Source: Alteromonas salexigens
GTDB taxonomy: Bacteria; Pseudomonadota; Gammaproteobacteria; Enterobacterales; Alteromonadaceae
Reading direction: 5' to 3'
DNA length: 64,000 bases
Assembly: GCF_025628895.1 (NCBI RefSeq)
Contig: NZ_JAOTJC010000006.1
Location: 421,960-485,959, forward strand
Part shown: positions 46,141 through 55,919 of the stretch, one piece after another
How the letters are laid out: each line of letters opens with the position of its first letter
Position numbering within the stretch: position 1 is the first letter of the stretch
The notes under the pieces: generated by a model
What the model was told of the DNA's origin: nothing
Database searches by the model: none
The model's input: the letters and a program-made list of their open reading frames with translations, nothing else
Program-made: the position numbers and the translations under genes

Positions 46141-47118
46141 TTAATAGTTCAGCGTGCGTTTGATGGCTTCGTACGTTTTGTACTGATCCGGCATATATTC
46201 TTTCTCATGCGCCAGAGGATAAGGTGTATCTAAACCGCACACACGGGCAACAGGCGCTTCCAGGTACAGGAAGCAGCGCTCCTGAATGGTTGCAGCAACT
46301 TCACTGGCAAACCCGCCAGTCATCGGTGCTTCATGGTTAATCAGCAAACGGCCGGTTTTCATAACAGACTCGGCTACCGCTTTAGCGTCCCACGGCAATA
46401 TGCTGCGCAGATCGATGATTTCGCAGGATACTCCGTCCTCCAGTGCCATCTCTGCAGCTTTTTGCAGAATCTCGATTTGCGCGCCCCAGCCCAGAAGCGT
46501 GATATCTGATCCTTCCTGAACGACATCCGCTTTTCCTAATGGCAGTTCATAATCATCTTCAGGCACATCAGACACCGACGCACGATAAAGGCGCTTTGGC
46601 TCCATGAACAGTACCGGGTTTTTATCGCGAATAGACGCCAGCAGCAATCCTTTCGCCTGGTATGGATTACGGGGAATGACGATCTTCAGGCCTGGGCAGT
46701 GTGCAAAAAACGCTTCAGGAGACTGGCTATGATAAAGACCGCCGGCAATGCCACCGCCGTAAGGCGTGCGGATGGTCAGTGAACCCACATCAAACTGGCC
46801 ACCTGAGCGATAACGAAATTTTGCAGTTTCGTTTACGATTTGATCGAACGCCGGAAAGATATAATCGCCAAACTGGATCTCCGCCACCGGCACTGAGCCC
46901 TGAGAGGCTAAGCCATTCGCAAAGCCGATAATGCCCTGCTCCGTTAATGGTGTATTGAAGCAGCGTCCTTTACCGAACTTTTCCTGCAGATGACTGGTGG
47001 CACGGAAAACACCGCCGAAGTGGCCTACGTCTTCACCAAATACCATAACCCGTTTGTCACGCTCCATCTCCGTGATCAGGGCGTTATTAATTGCTTGTAG
47101 TAAATTCATTTTAGCCAT
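46141..47118 (-). CDS. bkdA2: Branched-chain 2-oxoacid dehydrogenase E1 beta
   Basis: A 325-residue transketolase-like subunit that completes the thiamine-diphosphate site of E1. It begins [18 protein letters not shown], has [18 protein letters not shown] with the conserved Glu, and the block [20 protein letters not shown] at the end. Its start overlaps the E1 alpha stop by one base (TAATG), so they are translationally coupled. Confidence 0.95.
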   Translation of the reverse strand: MAKMNLLQAINNALITEMERDKRVMVFGEDVGHFGGVFRATSHLQEKFGKGRCFNTPLTEQGIIGFANGLASQGSVPVAEIQFGDYIFPAFDQIVNETAKFRYRSGGQFDVGSLTIRTPYGGGIAGGLYHSQSPEAFFAHCPGLKIVIPRNPYQAKGLLLASIRDKNPVLFMEPKRLYRASVSDVPEDDYELPLGKADVVQEGSDITLLGWGAQIEILQKAAEMALEDGVSCEIIDLRSILPWDAKAVAESVMKTGRLLINHEAPMTGGFASEVAATIQERCFLYLEAPVARVCGLDTPYPLAHEKEYMPDQYKTYEAIKRTLNY

Positions 47119-48305
47119 TACTTCACTCTCCCTGAGGTTTTGGGATAGGCGTCCGGGTATTTACGTATATGTGCTTTAAGTTCATCTACCTGTTCTTTCA
47201 GATGCCACGGTACTTCGTCATACACATCGGTGACAATGTCATCAATTGGACATACATCAATTTTTTCAGCTTCTTTCAATGCAGCCAGCACATCCTGACG
47301 GGATTTTTCAATCAGCTTTTTATTAGCGGCTTCGTCATACCAGCCTTTCTTTTCAAGCCACTTCGCCATGCGCTGAATAGGATCTTTTGCACGCCACTTA
47401 TCTTCTTCCTCGCGGGAACGATAGCCAGTCGGATCATCCGACGTTGAGTGTGCGGCCAGACGGTAAGTCATGGCTTCGATCAACACCGGGCAGCTTTCTT
47501 CGAGTGCTAATTCCCGGGCTCTCTGAGTAGCAGCATACACCGCCAATGGGTCGTTGCCGTCAACACGAATAGTTTTAACACCGTATCCAATGCCACGTGA
47601 GGCAATGCCATCACCGGCAAACTGTTCTTCTGCTGGCGTTGAAATGGCGTAACCATTGTTCCGGCAGAAGAAAATGACCGGGCAGTTCAACACCGCAGCC
47701 ATATTCAAACCAGCATGGAAGTCGCCTTCTGACGCCGCGCCTTCGCCAAAATAACAAATAGTCACGGCCTCGTTACCCGCCATCTTCTGACCATATGCAT
47801 AGCCAGACGCTTGTGGGATCTGAGTTCCTAGCGGTGAGGAAATAGTCATGAAGTTCAGTGGTTTGTCACCATAATGAATAGGCATCTGACGGCCCTTGTT
47901 GGGGTCGGCCTCATTGCTGAACATCTGGTTCATGAATTGTGAAGTAGTATAACCACGATAGGCCAGCGCGCCCTGTTCACGATATTGGGACATGATCATA
48001 TCGTTGTCTGACAGCGCTGCCGCACTGGCAACGGCCGCTGCCTCTTCGCCAGTACTGGCAAGATAAAAACTGATACGCCCCTGACGCTGCGCCCCAATCA
48101 TTCGTTCGTCCAACACCCGGATATATTCCATGGTGTCATAAATACGGGTAGCGGTGTCTTTATCCAGGTCAGGCTCTTTGGCTTCTTTATGCAGGGAACC
48201 ATCTGGTTGCAGAATTTGTAGCATCGGAATATCAATCAGGCCATTTTCTATGATGTGCACCTGATGTGTGGTTGATACCCGGGCAAGGTGATTTCGATCT
48301 TTCAC
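47118..48305 (-). CDS. bkdA1: Branched-chain 2-oxoacid dehydrogenase E1 alpha
   Basis: A 395-residue subunit holding most of the thiamine-diphosphate site: [20 protein letters not shown] is the ThDP-binding motif GDG-like region, and [19 protein letters not shown] is the phosphorylation-loop block that marks branched-chain over pyruvate dehydrogenases. The start is GTG 48305 with GAGGG seven bases upstream. It is the first gene of the three-gene set; no E3 (lpd) gene follows, so E3 must be shared from another locus. A perfect palindrome at 48330-48344 is a candidate operator. Confidence 0.94.
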   Translation of the reverse strand: MKDRNHLARVSTTHQVHIIENGLIDIPMLQILQPDGSLHKEAKEPDLDKDTATRIYDTMEYIRVLDERMIGAQRQGRISFYLASTGEEAAAVASAAALSDNDMIMSQYREQGALAYRGYTTSQFMNQMFSNEADPNKGRQMPIHYGDKPLNFMTISSPLGTQIPQASGYAYGQKMAGNEAVTICYFGEGAASEGDFHAGLNMAAVLNCPVIFFCRNNGYAISTPAEEQFAGDGIASRGIGYGVKTIRVDGNDPLAVYAATQRARELALEESCPVLIEAMTYRLAAHSTSDDPTGYRSREEEDKWRAKDPIQRMAKWLEKKGWYDEAANKKLIEKSRQDVLAALKEAEKIDVCPIDDIVTDVYDEVPWHLKEQVDELKAHIRKYPDAYPKTSGRVK

Positions 48306-48803
48306 AATCCATCCCTCTTATTGGTGGTTGGTACAACTTGTACCTGATGCCCAATATCCTAGACCATCATGAAAACGAAGACCTTGCTAAATAGTATCAA
48401 TACCTGACACTGTAAAACCTTACATCCTACCTTTCGACGCACTAGCAGGACATGCATCCTAATTTTAACAAAGTTAGGCCATTCTCGTTCACCGCCGTTT
48501 ACAAAAAAGAAACGTTTTCGTGCAAATAACAAACAGTTAAGCTTCTGAAACGCAAATCTACTCCGACCACCGTTATAACTTCATGTTTTGCAATTAAAAT
48601 TAATGTTCGACGAAAGTCTAAATGTTACAAAATGTGTTCAAAATTTAATTAATTAAATGAATTCTATCGGTTGAAAAAGTGTGCTAGAAATACCTTCTGT
48701 GGAAAAAATACCGCACTGAAGTTGTGTAATTTAAGCACACGAAAATAAAAAAATACCCAATCCAGGGGAACAATAACAAACAGGAAAACTACGGAGGTTA
48801 CCT
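48306..48803. other. Divergent AT-rich gap, bkd / subtilase
   Basis: Almost 500 bases with no supported gene. The left end belongs to the bkd promoter and includes a palindrome (48330-48344). The right part is clearly AT-rich. On the plus strand it should hold the subtilase promoter, and GTGTGCT (near 48680) can pair with AGCACAC (near 48735), possibly as 5'-leader structure. A strong ribosome site GGAGG lies at 48793-48797. Confidence 0.5.
48330..48344. promoter_or_regulatory. Perfect palindrome upstream of bkdA1
   Basis: GGTACAACTTGTACC, seven-base arms around a central C, 25 bases upstream of the bkdA1 start. The position suits a repressor site over the promoter or leader. I do not recognise it as the LiuR or PsrA motif. 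Confidence 0.45.
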
Positions 48804-51800
48804 GTGAATAATAAAGTGACATTAGCTGTCTCAGCGGCACTGATGTCGATGTCCATGCACTCCGCTGCAGAGCTCAATGCGAATTCTGATAATTCATTTA
48901 ATGTATTGGAAACAGTTGCTCCGACATCGATAAATAAATACAAAAATATAACTACTCCATCCCAGCGAAAAGCACTTTACAAGGCTGAGAAAGGACTTGA
49001 AAACAAAGAGTACGTCTTCATAGTCCAGCTCTCTGACGACCCCGTTGCAATGTACAATGGTGGTATAGAAGGACTTGCAGCTACCAACCCACAAAAGTCT
49101 TTTAGGCTAACCCTTGAGTCCGCCAATTCCAGACATGACGCAAAACTTAATGTTAACTCTCCCCAAGTGCAGGCCTACTCAAATTACTTGCAGAAGAGAC
49201 AAGCATCATTTTTCACCAGTGCGCAGCAAATCGGCTCGATTGAAAAAGTAGCTGAGTATAAATACGCGTTGAATGCGCTAGCTATCAAGGCAACACCGGA
49301 TGAAGCAGAACGTATTGCAAAACTACCCGGTGTAAAATCAGTAGAAAGAGACCAGATATATAAGTTAGACACCGATACTGGCCCAGGGTTAATTGGCGCT
49401 CCAGGTGTTTGGGACGGTACTTCTACAGATAGCGGTGTAGGAAGGCAAGGTGAAGGTGTAGTTGTAGGTGTATTAGATACCGGCATAAATAGTGACCACG
49501 ACTCCTTCAAAGATGTCGGTGGAGATGGTTACGATCACAACAACCCTCTTGGCTCCGGCGTATATCTGGGGGATTGTGCTGGTGACTTTGCAGAAATGTG
49601 TAACGATAAACTTATCGGGGTGTACAGCTACCCAGAAATTGTTTCTGCCTATTCAGACACTGAAGTTTTTCCAGCAGATTTGCCATTAAATGGTGAGGAC
49701 TATAATGGGCACGGATCTCATACAGCAGGAACTGCAGCTGGTAACGTCCTTTTCGATGTCAATGAAGTAACAGTTGAGTTTGATGCTAACGAAAGTGACG
49801 GAATACCTACAGGTTTCAAATTCGAAAGAATTTCTGGTGTTGCACCGCACGCAAATATAATTGCTTACGCTGTATGTCAACCTGGAGATAGTGGCGATAC
49901 TTATGCCGGCTGCGCTGGTGCACCAATGGTATCGGCGGTAGAAGATGCGATTGCCTCTGGCGTTGTGGATGTACTTAACTTTTCGATTTCCGGAGGTGGG
50001 TACCCATGGTCAGGAGCGCTAAACGCTGCTTGGCTTTCAGCCCGTAACTCAGGAATTTTTCTTGCGCAATCAGCTGGAAACGATGGCCCCGATCCGTTCA
50101 CAACTTCAAAACACGCTCCCTGGGTTACTGCAGTAGCAGCAGCAACACATGGCCGCTCAGTTGTTTATGAAAAAATGCTAACTGACTTTGCCGGTGGAGA
50201 CACGGAATTAGAGCCGATTGAAGGAAGTAGTAATTCGGGCAGCATCACTGCCTCGATCGTTTATGCTGGTAATTATGATAACCCTAATGATCCAGATAAT
50301 GACCCAGCTCAGTGCCTGGAGCCTTTCCCTGAAAACACATTTAGTGGAGAGATTGTGGTATGCGACCGGGGCTCTATCGCGCGGGTAGATAAAGCCGTTC
50401 ACGTTGCAGAAGGCGGTGCCGGAGGGTTTGTTCTTGCTAATGTTGATGACGGTGCCACAAGTATTGCTAACGATGCTTACATTATACCGGGTATTCATAT
50501 TAGTGCTGAGAGCGGGAATTTACTGCGCGATTGGCTTGCATCAGGTGAAGGTCATACCGCTACAATTACTGCAGCAGAAGGTGAGCTCGTTGTTGATCCA
50601 TTAGCTGTTGATAACACTGCTGCTTTTTCTTCAAGAGGGCCTAACGCTTCAATAAGTACATTGACCCCTTCAGTTACCGCTCCTGGTGTTGATATTTACG
50701 CAGCTTACTCTGACCAGCAGTACGGTCATGATCAATCCGGCACAGCGCCAGCAGATTACGCATATTTGTCTGGTACATCCATGTCTGGCCCACATGTTGC
50801 CGGTGCAGCTGCTCTGGTTAAACAAGAGAAACCTTCGTGGACACCAGATAATATCCGTTCCGCACTGATGATGACCGCGAGCACTGACGTACGTAAAGAG
50901 GATGGCGAAACACCAGCTGATTGGTTTGATATGGGTGCTGGCCGCATCCAAGTCGACCTGGCAGTTCAAAGTGGCTTGGTAATGGATGAAACTGACGACA
51001 ATTACTCTGGTGCAGATCCTGCGCTTGGGGGAGAGCCTCGTACGTTGAATATCCCTTCAATCACAGACAACAACTGTGTAGGAAGATGTAGCTGGAAACG
51101 AACTGTAACTGCTACTAAAGATGGTTCGTGGAGTGTAGAAGGAGTCAGCATTTCAGAAGGACTTAGTATTACGGTTACACCCGCTACTTTTGACCTAGCA
51201 GCCGGAGAATCACAAGAGTTAACTATAGATATTGATGCGTTTGGGGCAGAAAGCGACGTATGGTCTTTTGGCTCGATCAATTTGACATCTTCTGTGTCTC
51301 CGGACCTCCACCTACCAGTTTCTATCGTTGCATCAAATGGGAACATTCCGGACAGTTTTGACTTCAAAGCCCATAGAAATCAGGATTCTTACCTGATTGA
51401 AGATGTTATGGCTGTCGAAATTACAAACTTCCAATCAGTATCTTATGGGCTTACTAAAGCAACTTTAACAGAAGGTTCAGTCACACAAGACTCAGACAAT
51501 TCAGATTATTTGGATGACCTTGAAGATGGACTAAGCATTACGACGGTCGAAGTACCAGAAAATGCGGTTCGCTTGACTGCCACAACAATGGAGTCCACCT
51601 CACCTGACTTAGATCTATTCATCGTTCACGATGTTAATGGAGATGGGATTCCTCAAGAGGAAGAAGTGGTTGGTTTTAGTGCTTCCGCTTCAGCAGAAGA
51701 GTACGTAAATGTTGAAATGCCTGAAGCAGGTAACTACTGGATAATTGTCCAGAACTGGTCAGCTTCTTCAGAAGGTGCTACAGATACGTTTACTCTTGCA

Positions 51801-53672
51801 CACGCATTGGTTGATAGTGAGCCAGGTGATGGTCTTAGCATTGAAGCTCCGTCAGCTGTACCACAATTAACTGAGTTTGATATGCGATTGACGTGGGATT
51901 TAGATGACGCAAGCGAAGGCGACATCTTCTTTGGTGCAATTGCTCTGGGTACCGACGAGGAAAATGCTACCAACCTTGGCGTGATTCCAGTCGACATTGT
52001 CAGAGGGATGGCAGATGTATATGTCACCTCACCTACCACTGAGCGTGTAAATCCTGGGGATACACAAGAGTTTGCAGTTAACGTGATGGCTAACTTTACG
52101 CCTGAGGATCGTATTTACGATGTGTCATTGACACTTCCTGAAGGCGTTACATTGGTTGAAGGTTCTGTATCCTCAGAAGGTATTGTTGACGGTGATACTA
52201 TTAGCTGGACGGTTGAACAAGAGTCGTTACTAGGTGTTGAGCCAACATATACAATCACTACGAATGCTACAGATGCGATGTGTATGAACCCTGAATTTGG
52301 TCAGGGTAATGGTGGCTATATAGACCTTGCAGGATTTGGGATTGGCTTCAGTGCCCTTGATGGCGACACTGTTGATGCAACCTTCAGCATTCCGGGTTAT
52401 TTTCTTGGAGAACTATACGGTTCAATGACTGTAACCGACGATGGGTTTATTACTTTCGGTAACGGTACTGGTTCCGCTCCATGGATTAATCAGAATATGC
52501 CTGACTCAGAGTTACCAAACGGGGTTGTTGCTCCTTACTGGCGAGATCAGGAACTTGATGTCGCTAATGGGTCTGGTGTGTCAGTTGCCACAGCGGGGCC
52601 AAATTACACGATTGTTGAGTGGGACAACATGAAGTTTTATGGTATCGGCGACTCGTATGCGGATATTGCGGATTATCAAGTTGTATTCGTAAATAACGCA
52701 ACTGAAAGCCAGCCAAACATCATCTACTCATACACTGATGTGGAACATGAACTGGGCGCAGTATTACCTGTATCCATTGGTTATGAAAATGCTACAGGTA
52801 CTGCTGGACAAACTCCGATATATAGTGAGTACAGCGGTTCAGGTGCTGCAGGTGACTTTGAAACAACAATAGTTGAAGGTGCACAATTTTGTATGTACCT
52901 CAACGATGTTTCAGACGCTCCTACTCAGCTTACGTTCTCTGTAACTGTCGATGAAAATAACACCGGCGGGCCTATTCAAATGATGGCCATGTCGGAGGTT
53001 ACCAATATCCCTGGAGCCGGTTCGGCCGTCTCACCGATATATGAAGGAGTGCAAGTGGAAGGTCCTCCCCAGGTAACGATTGATGGGGAGGTAGAAGCAA
53101 GCCTTGAAGTTGTTGAGTTGCGTGAATTACCACTCCCGGGATTAGTGGTAGAACCCAACGGCGACAAAGTTGATATTACTTGGAAGCAAGTTGGTGGGCC
53201 ACCTGCAGTTATCGCTGGTAACGGTCTTCAAGAAGCAATTCTTATGGCCCCTGAGGTCGAAGAAGATACGTTAATTGTCTTGGAACTTACTGCGGAAGAT
53301 TCCAATGGTAACGAAGCGACAGCAATCGCTAATGTTATGGTTAAAAATAACCTTCCCCCTGAAATAAGTGTTACGGCACCGACCACGATAGGTGAAGGCG
53401 AAACTATAACTATTACGGCTTCTGCAACAGATCCAGAAAATGACAATGTGACATTCACTATCAATGGCGTACCTGGTAGTACATATTCTACCTCTGCTCC
53501 AGGCACCAATAGTGAAACCACAGTGGCATTCGAAGTTGTTGCTAGTGACGGTTTGAACACGACTACTGAAACGGTTTCAGTAATAGTAACAGACAAGAGC
53601 GGTGGCTCTATGGGCTGGCTGGCATTACTGCTGGTTCCTGTAGCGTTCCTGCGTCGTCGCAAGTTCCACTAA
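48804..53672 (+). CDS. Large secreted S8 subtilase with GlyGly-CTERM tail
   Basis: A 1622-residue exported protease. Order: signal peptide (1-22), inhibitor I9-like propeptide (about 68-188, YVFIVQLSDDP), subtilisin domain with Asp225 (VLDTGINS), His303 (GHGSHTAG), Asn426 (SAGNDGP) and Ser659 (GTSMSGPHVAG), a PA insert (about 480-600), a fibronectin-like region, a PPC-like segment (about 860-1010), further beta-sandwich repeats (to about 1590) and a C-terminal GlyGly-CTERM tail (GGSMGWLALLLV with RRRKFH). Such tails are cut by rhombosortase during type II secretion to the surface. Start: GTG 48804 with GGAGG. Hand-counted 60-base blocks give about 38-50% GC, lower than the neighbours, which hints at separate ancestry or different codon use. 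Confidence 0.94.
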   Translation: MNNKVTLAVSAALMSMSMHSAAELNANSDNSFNVLETVAPTSINKYKNITTPSQRKALYKAEKGLENKEYVFIVQLSDDPVAMYNGGIEGLAATNPQKSFRLTLESANSRHDAKLNVNSPQVQAYSNYLQKRQASFFTSAQQIGSIEKVAEYKYALNALAIKATPDEAERIAKLPGVKSVERDQIYKLDTDTGPGLIGAPGVWDGTSTDSGVGRQGEGVVVGVLDTGINSDHDSFKDVGGDGYDHNNPLGSGVYLGDCAGDFAEMCNDKLIGVYSYPEIVSAYSDTEVFPADLPLNGEDYNGHGSHTAGTAAGNVLFDVNEVTVEFDANESDGIPTGFKFERISGVAPHANIIAYAVCQPGDSGDTYAGCAGAPMVSAVEDAIASGVVDVLNFSISGGGYPWSGALNAAWLSARNSGIFLAQSAGNDGPDPFTTSKHAPWVTAVAAATHGRSVVYEKMLTDFAGGDTELEPIEGSSNSGSITASIVYAGNYDNPNDPDNDPAQCLEPFPENTFSGEIVVCDRGSIARVDKAVHVAEGGAGGFVLANVDDGATSIANDAYIIPGIHISAESGNLLRDWLASGEGHTATITAAEGELVVDPLAVDNTAAFSSRGPNASISTLTPSVTAPGVDIYAAYSDQQYGHDQSGTAPADYAYLSGTSMSGPHVAGAAALVKQEKPSWTPDNIRSALMMTASTDVRKEDGETPADWFDMGAGRIQVDLAVQSGLVMDETDDNYSGADPALGGEPRTLNIPSITDNNCVGRCSWKRTVTATKDGSWSVEGVSISEGLSITVTPATFDLAAGESQELTIDIDAFGAESDVWSFGSINLTSSVSPDLHLPVSIVASNGNIPDSFDFKAHRNQDSYLIEDVMAVEITNFQSVSYGLTKATLTEGSVTQDSDNSDYLDDLEDGLSITTVEVPENAVRLTATTMESTSPDLDLFIVHDVNGDGIPQEEEVVGFSASASAEEYVNVEMPEAGNYWIIVQNWSASSEGATDTFTLAHALVDSEPGDGLSIEAPSAVPQLTEFDMRLTWDLDDASEGDIFFGAIALGTDEENATNLGVIPVDIVRGMADVYVTSPTTERVNPGDTQEFAVNVMANFTPEDRIYDVSLTLPEGVTLVEGSVSSEGIVDGDTISWTVEQESLLGVEPTYTITTNATDAMCMNPEFGQGNGGYIDLAGFGIGFSALDGDTVDATFSIPGYFLGELYGSMTVTDDGFITFGNGTGSAPWINQNMPDSELPNGVVAPYWRDQELDVANGSGVSVATAGPNYTIVEWDNMKFYGIGDSYADIADYQVVFVNNATESQPNIIYSYTDVEHELGAVLPVSIGYENATGTAGQTPIYSEYSGSGAAGDFETTIVEGAQFCMYLNDVSDAPTQLTFSVTVDENNTGGPIQMMAMSEVTNIPGAGSAVSPIYEGVQVEGPPQVTIDGEVEASLEVVELRELPLPGLVVEPNGDKVDITWKQVGGPPAVIAGNGLQEAILMAPEVEEDTLIVLELTAEDSNGNEATAIANVMVKNNLPPEISVTAPTTIGEGETITITASATDPENDNVTFTINGVPGSTYSTSAPGTNSETTVAFEVVASDGLNTTTETVSVIVTDKSGGSMGWLALLLVPVAFLRRRKFH

Positions 53673-53698
53673 TCACTAATTAGCAATAGTTAGTTCCC

Positions 53699-53723
53699 AA
53701 AGGCCGCGCAAGCGGCCTTTTTT
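53699..53723 (+). terminator. Terminator after subtilase gene
   Basis: Stem AAGGCCGC / GCGGCCTT with loop GCAA, followed by a run of T, 27 bases after the stop codon. Confidence 0.92.
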
Positions 53724-53804
53724 ATTGCTCTTACCAGTAGCATTGCCATTTACCCGTCATATTGGAGGTGTATAGTGAAAATTCACTCACCAAGGAGAAC
53801 TTCA

Positions 53805-54980
53805 ATGGCAGATGGGCGTTACCGGATCCCACGGGATGGACAAAATGATTACAGTGTTGAACAGGCGCGTACTCGTAGGGAGTTTTTAAAAGAGCACACG
53901 GGCGCTGAACTTACACAGACGGGCGAATATACAATCGACCCCGGTCAGTTGCCCGGTAACATTGAGAATTTTATTGGCATAGTACAAATGCCGGTCGGTG
54001 TAGCAGGACCGCTTGAAATTAATGGTGAGCATGCCAACGGGCGGTTTTATGTTCCACTGGCCACCACGGAGGGCACTCTGGTTGCCAGTTATAGTCGTGG
54101 CATGCGGGTAATTAATGAGTGTGGCGGTGTAAAAACCACTGTTGTTGAACAGTTTATGCAGCGGGCACCGGCGTTTATATTTGATGATGCCCGTGAGGCA
54201 CGGGACTTTGGCCAGTGGCTGGAAGACCATTTTACAGAGGTAAAAGCGGCAGCTGAAGAAACCACGTCAATCGGAAAACTTATCCATTTGGAACAGTGGT
54301 CGGTCTCGAAGACACGCTATGTTCGTTTCAATTACACCACCGGCGATGCCGCCGGGCAGAATATGGTCGGCAAGGCTACTCTGGCTGCCTGCGAATGGAT
54401 TAAAGCTAACTATCCTGAGAAATGTGAATATTTGTTATCCGGTAATATGGATACTGATAAAAAACATTCTCACCTGAATATGCTGCACTCTCGCGGGAAA
54501 CGAGTTATTGCCGAAGTCACCCTGAAGTGCGATGTAATGAAAAAGCTCATGAAAGTTGATACCTGGATGATGGCACGCTCCTCCGTATTAGCAAACATGG
54601 GCGCGATGCTTGCCGGTGCTTCCTACAATGGTCCGCATTCTGCCAACGGTATTGCCTCTTTATTTATCGCCACCGGGCAGGACGAAGCCAATGTCGTAGA
54701 GTCTCACGCCGGGTTACTATCGCATGAGCTGCAGCCTAATGGTGACTTGTACCTGTCGGTTACCCTCCCCTCACTCATTGTTGCCACCTATGGTGGCGGC
54801 ACCGGGTTACCCACCCAGCGGGAATGCCTGGAGTTACTCGGCTGTTATGGAAAAGGCAAAGCCAATAAGCTGGCTGAAATCGTTGCTGCCACTGTATTAG
54901 CGGGTGATATTTCGTTGGCGTGCGCAGTGATCACTGGCCACTGGGTTTCCAGTCACGATAAATTCGGACGTAATAAGTAA
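53805..54980 (+). CDS. Hydroxymethylglutaryl-CoA reductase, class I-like
   Basis: A 391-residue enzyme of the HMG-CoA reductase family, which makes mevalonate from HMG-CoA with NAD(P)H. Catalytic residues can all be placed: Glu89 (ATTEGTLVAS), Lys219/220 (NMDTDKK), Asp293 (GQDEANVVES) and His384 (SSHDKFGR, like the SHMKHNR end of class I enzymes). Substrate and cofactor blocks IGIVQMPVGVAGPL and GNMD are present, but there is no membrane anchor. Start at 53805 has AAGGAG eight bases upstream; an in-frame GTG at 53775 also has GGAGG and would add ten residues. The gene stands alone and no other mevalonate gene is in the window. HMG-CoA reductase is patchy in gammaproteobacteria. Confidence 0.92.
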   Translation: MADGRYRIPRDGQNDYSVEQARTRREFLKEHTGAELTQTGEYTIDPGQLPGNIENFIGIVQMPVGVAGPLEINGEHANGRFYVPLATTEGTLVASYSRGMRVINECGGVKTTVVEQFMQRAPAFIFDDAREARDFGQWLEDHFTEVKAAAEETTSIGKLIHLEQWSVSKTRYVRFNYTTGDAAGQNMVGKATLAACEWIKANYPEKCEYLLSGNMDTDKKHSHLNMLHSRGKRVIAEVTLKCDVMKKLMKVDTWMMARSSVLANMGAMLAGASYNGPHSANGIASLFIATGQDEANVVESHAGLLSHELQPNGDLYLSVTLPSLIVATYGGGTGLPTQRECLELLGCYGKGKANKLAEIVAATVLAGDISLACAVITGHWVSSHDKFGRNK

Positions 54981-55010
54981 CTATAAACCTCCAACCTGAC
55001 TTGCAGTGCG

Positions 55011-55730
55011 TCAGTCATCCGGTGAGAGCGTAAAGCTGTCGCCGGTTTGTTGGTGTGAAGAGGGCTTATCTATTGGAACTACCGTAAACGTATGCCGTAG
55101 CCGCGGTGTTAGCAGGTCGTCCAGTGCCTCCGTCGTGGACACACGACTGTCCAGCCAGCGCTGCACACTGTTGTCTTCAGGCGATAACATAAGCGGACTG
55201 GCTTTATTATGAATAGGCATGAGTTGTGGATGTGGCGGCAAAGTCACCACCGAGCAAGACAGTTCGTAAAACGTATCACCGCGTTCACTTGTCCCCTGCC
55301 ACCACCGGTAAAGCCCCCCCATGGCCAGGGACTCATTGGGATCGGCCACCAGATCATGGAATACCGCACCGGCCCCTCTGCCGAGTGTTTCTCCGAAACC
55401 TGCGGCAGGTATAATGCAACGCTGCTCACGGAAAGGCTTATAACCCGCACTGCGCGGTACATTTAACTTGTCTGAACGGGTATTAAACGAAGTATATTTA
55501 GATGGCTTGAATACCGTTCCAGACGGCCCGGCCTGTTTGTCTAATAACAACCACCAGATCGCATTGTGCATCTCTCGTTTTCCGTCCCGCTCGAAAACCA
55601 CTGAGACACGGTCAGTAGCACGCACAAAGCGCTGCATCACCATCCCCGAGTCTGGCCACAGCGAAATCTCCAGTTGCTCGCATAAGCTTCTTATTCCCGG
55701 TGAGTCGGTAACATTCAGCCGTCCGCACAT
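55011..55730 (-). CDS. SRAP family protein (HMCES/YedK-like)
   Basis: A 239-residue SOS-response-associated peptidase family protein that forms a DNA-protein crosslink with abasic sites in single-stranded DNA. Cys2 is the crosslinking residue once Met1 is removed (MCGRLN). The other conserved residues can be placed at Asn83 (SFNTRSD), Glu114 (AAGFGET) and His174 (MPIHNKASP). Local motifs are off-consensus (GFGET for GFYEW, IHNKASP for IHDRMP), so this is a divergent subgroup. It is convergent with the HMG-CoA reductase gene, 30 bases apart. Confidence 0.87.
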   Translation of the reverse strand: MCGRLNVTDSPGIRSLCEQLEISLWPDSGMVMQRFVRATDRVSVVFERDGKREMHNAIWWLLLDKQAGPSGTVFKPSKYTSFNTRSDKLNVPRSAGYKPFREQRCIIPAAGFGETLGRGAGAVFHDLVADPNESLAMGGLYRWWQGTSERGDTFYELSCSVVTLPPHPQLMPIHNKASPLMLSPEDNSVQRWLDSRVSTTEALDDLLTPRLRHTFTVVPIDKPSSHQQTGDSFTLSPDD

Positions 55731-55834
55731 AACAAAACTCCTTTATTCCTGCTGATACCGCGCCAACAACGTTGTGCTGCTTTGCCACTATACTTTACAA
55801 AAAATATACGAGATAGTAGCAATTATGAACAATA

Positions 55835-55851
55835 ATGCGTTCACAACGCAT
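55835..55851. repeat. Short inverted repeat upstream of the diguanylate cyclase gene
   Basis: ATGCGTT and AACGCAT around CAC, 69 bases upstream of the diguanylate cyclase start in the 189-base divergent gap (55731-55919). It could be an operator or chance. The gap also has a -10-like TATACT near 55784. Confidence 0.3.
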
Positions 55852-55919
55852 CATTGGCTAGCGACATGATTTTATTATAGGCGCTCACAGTGAGGTTACG
55901 CCTGCATAAGGGAACGTAA

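Noticed and set aside
48804..53672. The subtilase gene as part of a genomic island
   Set aside because: Only its base composition is unusual. There is no integrase, tRNA target, direct repeat or insertion sequence nearby, and neighbours are core genes.
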